Position numbers and translations under genes: made by a program | Notes under the pieces: model-generated | Databases searched by the model: none | What the model saw: the letters and a program-made list of their open reading frames with translations, nothing else | Told to the model about the DNA's origin: nothing | Assembly (NCBI RefSeq): GCF_003248455.1 | Contig: NZ_QFNM01000006.1 | Location: 1-64,000 of the forward strand | DNA from: Brevundimonas sp. | Lineage (GTDB): Bacteria; Pseudomonadota; Alphaproteobacteria; Caulobacterales; Caulobacteraceae | Reading direction: 5' to 3' | DNA: 64,000 nt | In this document: positions 62,483-64,000 of the stretch, piece after piece | Numbering within the stretch: position 1 is the first letter of the stretch | How the letters are laid out: each line of letters opens with the position of its first letter

Positions 62483-63871
62483 TCAGACAACCCGCGCGTG
62501 GCGGTTGGCCGCCGGGACGGCCGTCGGATCGAAGGCGGCGCAGACGGCGCGGACGAAGGGCCGGCCCTGGGGGGTGACGCTCAGCCGCCGGCCGTCGACC
62601 TCGATCAGGCCGTCCTCGACGAACCGCGCCAGCAGGCTCCAGGCGCCGGCCACGCTGTCGGCCGCGCAGCCCAGGCGCGCGGCGACCTCGGCCACATCGA
62701 CGGCGAAGTCGCACATCAGCCGCTCGATGATCGCGGCCACGAAGGCGTCATGCGCGCTGAGCGCCACGCCCCGCGCCGTCGGCAGTCCCCCGGCCGACAC
62801 GGCGGCGCGCCAGTCCCGCTCCTGCGACAGGTTCTGGACATAGCCGTCCGGCGTGCGGCTGATCGAGGAGACACCCAGGCCGATCAGTACAGGAGCCTGG
62901 TCGGTGGTGTAGCCTTGGAAGTTCCGCCGCAGCCGGCCCGCCCGCTGCGCCGCCGCCAGGCCGTCGTGCGGCAGGGCGAAATGATCCAGCCCGATCGCCG
63001 TCCATCCCTTGCTGGTCAGATAACGCGCGGCCGCCTGGCTTTGCAGGAAACGCGCAGGGGCGTCGGGCAGGTCGGCGTCCTTGATCAGCCGTTGGTGCGG
63101 CTTCATCCACGGCACGTGCGCATAGCCGAACAGGGCGATCCGTTCGGGCCGCAGGGTCGTGACCAGGCCCAGGGTGGTGACGACGTTCTCCACCGTCTGA
63201 CGCGGCAGGCCGTACATCAGATCCAGGTTCAGCGAGACCAGTCCCTGCGCCCGCAGCGCCTCGGCCGCCCAGCGGATGGTCTCGAACCGTTCGGGACGAT
63301 TGACCGCCGCCTGAACGTCCGGCGACAGATCCTGCACCCCCAGGCTGGCGCGGCTCAAGCCGATCCGGCCCGCCGCCTCGACCCATTCCGGCGTCAGCAC
63401 CTCGGGGTCCAGTTCGGCCGCGATCTCGAAACAGTCGCCCAGGTCGAACCGGGCGGCCAGGCCGGCGAACAGACGCTCGAGGTCGGCCGGCGCCAGCATG
63501 TTGGGCGTGCCGCCGCCCAGATGGATCGAGCCGACGCGAACCGGCCGCCCGATCCGCTTCAGGACCAGATCCGCCTCGGCCAGCAGCAGGTCGACATAGC
63601 TGGCGATCACGCTTTCGCGGTTCACCGCCCGGGTGTTGCACCCGCAATACCAGCACAGCCGCTTGCAGAAAGGGATGTGAAGATAGAGCGACACCGCCTG
63701 ATCCAGCGGCGCGCGCGCCAGCCAGCCGCCCCACTGTTCGGCCCCGACGGCGGGCGTGAACTGCGCCGCCGTCGGGTAGGAGGTGTAGCGCGGCGCATTG
63801 GCGTCGTAGCGGGCGATCAGATCGCCTGAAGACGCGGCAGGCGACGGCGCGACGGGGCTAGAGAGGGACAT
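62483..63871 (-). CDS. hemN: Oxygen-independent coproporphyrinogen III oxidase
   Basis: A radical-SAM enzyme that decarboxylates coproporphyrinogen III in heme synthesis without oxygen (462 aa). The cluster cysteines C69, C73 and C76 lie in IPFCKRLCWYCGC, with C78 after; the SAM site GGGTPNML and RASLGVQDLSP motif follow. Its start overlaps the end of the upstream partial gene by 14 nt. Heme synthesis under low oxygen fits a nearby respiratory operon, though that is inference. Confidence 0.94.
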   Translation of the reverse strand: MSLSSPVAPSPAASSGDLIARYDANAPRYTSYPTAAQFTPAVGAEQWGGWLARAPLDQAVSLYLHIPFCKRLCWYCGCNTRAVNRESVIASYVDLLLAEADLVLKRIGRPVRVGSIHLGGGTPNMLAPADLERLFAGLAARFDLGDCFEIAAELDPEVLTPEWVEAAGRIGLSRASLGVQDLSPDVQAAVNRPERFETIRWAAEALRAQGLVSLNLDLMYGLPRQTVENVVTTLGLVTTLRPERIALFGYAHVPWMKPHQRLIKDADLPDAPARFLQSQAAARYLTSKGWTAIGLDHFALPHDGLAAAQRAGRLRRNFQGYTTDQAPVLIGLGVSSISRTPDGYVQNLSQERDWRAAVSAGGLPTARGVALSAHDAFVAAIIERLMCDFAVDVAEVAARLGCAADSVAGAWSLLARFVEDGLIEVDGRRLSVTPQGRPFVRAVCAAFDPTAVPAANRHARVV

Positions 63872-64000
63872 CGCCCTCTTTCGAGGCGTCGGGCGTGGAC
63901 AGGCCGGCGTCGCCCTCGTCGAACAGGTGGAACTCGTGCCACAGCCCGTTCAGCACGCCGAAACCGACGGCCAGGCCAAGCCCCAGGATCCAGGAAAAAT
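63858..64000 (-). CDS. C-terminal end of a small membrane protein (partial)
   Basis: The last 46 codons of a gene that runs off the right edge. They read SWILGLGLAVGFGVLNGLW, a transmembrane segment, then HEFHLFDEGDAG and a polar tail. Too short to identify; a cytochrome oxidase accessory subunit is possible but unproved. The stop overlaps the hemN start by 14 nt. Confidence 0.6.
   Translation of the reverse strand, partial: FSWILGLGLAVGFGVLNGLWHEFHLFDEGDAGLSTPDASKEGDVPL

Overview
The window is a GC-rich (roughly two-thirds G+C by eye), densely coding bacterial chromosome segment made almost wholly of core genes. Codon usage, protein style and gene sets (split glycine decarboxylase, atpI-B-E-b'-b F0 cluster, pmbA-cysQ-DUF4170 beside lipid A genes, SPOR-nagZ-scpA-scpB next to dgt and a divergent erpA) point to an alphaproteobacterium. 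Caulobacteraceae, such as Brevundimonas, fits best; the genus is an inference. I saw no prophage, insertion sequence, CRISPR array, rRNA or tRNA.

Layout. 0.2-9.5 kb: cysS, with divergent folE, then an ExbD-type protein, an aldo/keto reductase, membrane proteins, ubiD, an M14 peptidase and a MAPEG protein. 9.5-18.4 kb: pmbA, cysQ, DUF4170 and a small membrane protein, an opposing tyrosine-phosphatase-type gene, then a tightly overlapping envelope operon (MsbA-like ABC exporter, DUF374 acyltransferase, waaA, lpxK). 18.7-28 kb: a lipoprotein L,D-transpeptidase-like enzyme, a decayed ParE-type toxin locus, purD, xseA, lspA, a DUF3035 lipoprotein, a thioesterase and argS. 28-32.6 kb: an intact VapBC-like pair fused by overlap to an adenine deaminase gene, then pncA-fbp and a frameshifted esterase. 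32.7-37.8 kb: tandem glycine riboswitch and gcvT-gcvH-gcvPA-gcvPB. 39-41.8 kb: F0 ATP synthase genes on the minus strand. 42-48.6 kb: ispH, scpB-scpA-nagZ-SPOR-dgt (minus) and erpA. 48.8-56.7 kb: a SdpR/SdpI pair, a serine hydrolase, tyrA-like, dihydroorotase, a family-9 glycosyltransferase, a cysteine-cluster protein, a YgfZ-like protein and an SDR. 56.8-64 kb (minus): pyk, a secreted phosphatase, DUF808, an AlaC-type aminotransferase, hemN and the end of a small membrane protein.

The most distinctive non-coding feature is a set of dispersed palindromic intergenic elements in three sequence families (A, B, C). Most are paired inverted hairpins of 105-130 bp. Family A shows compensatory stem changes. 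Several lie inside operons (gcv, scp) or directly at start codons (ubiD, gcvPB). They look like REP/REPIN elements; no RAYT transposase lies in the window.

Nothing here is convincingly a new biological system. The points most worth a second look are the repeat families, the riboswitch operon with internal hairpins, the two toxin-antitoxin loci (one with compensating frameshifts), the single-base frameshift in the esterase, and departures from usual alphaproteobacterial gene order.
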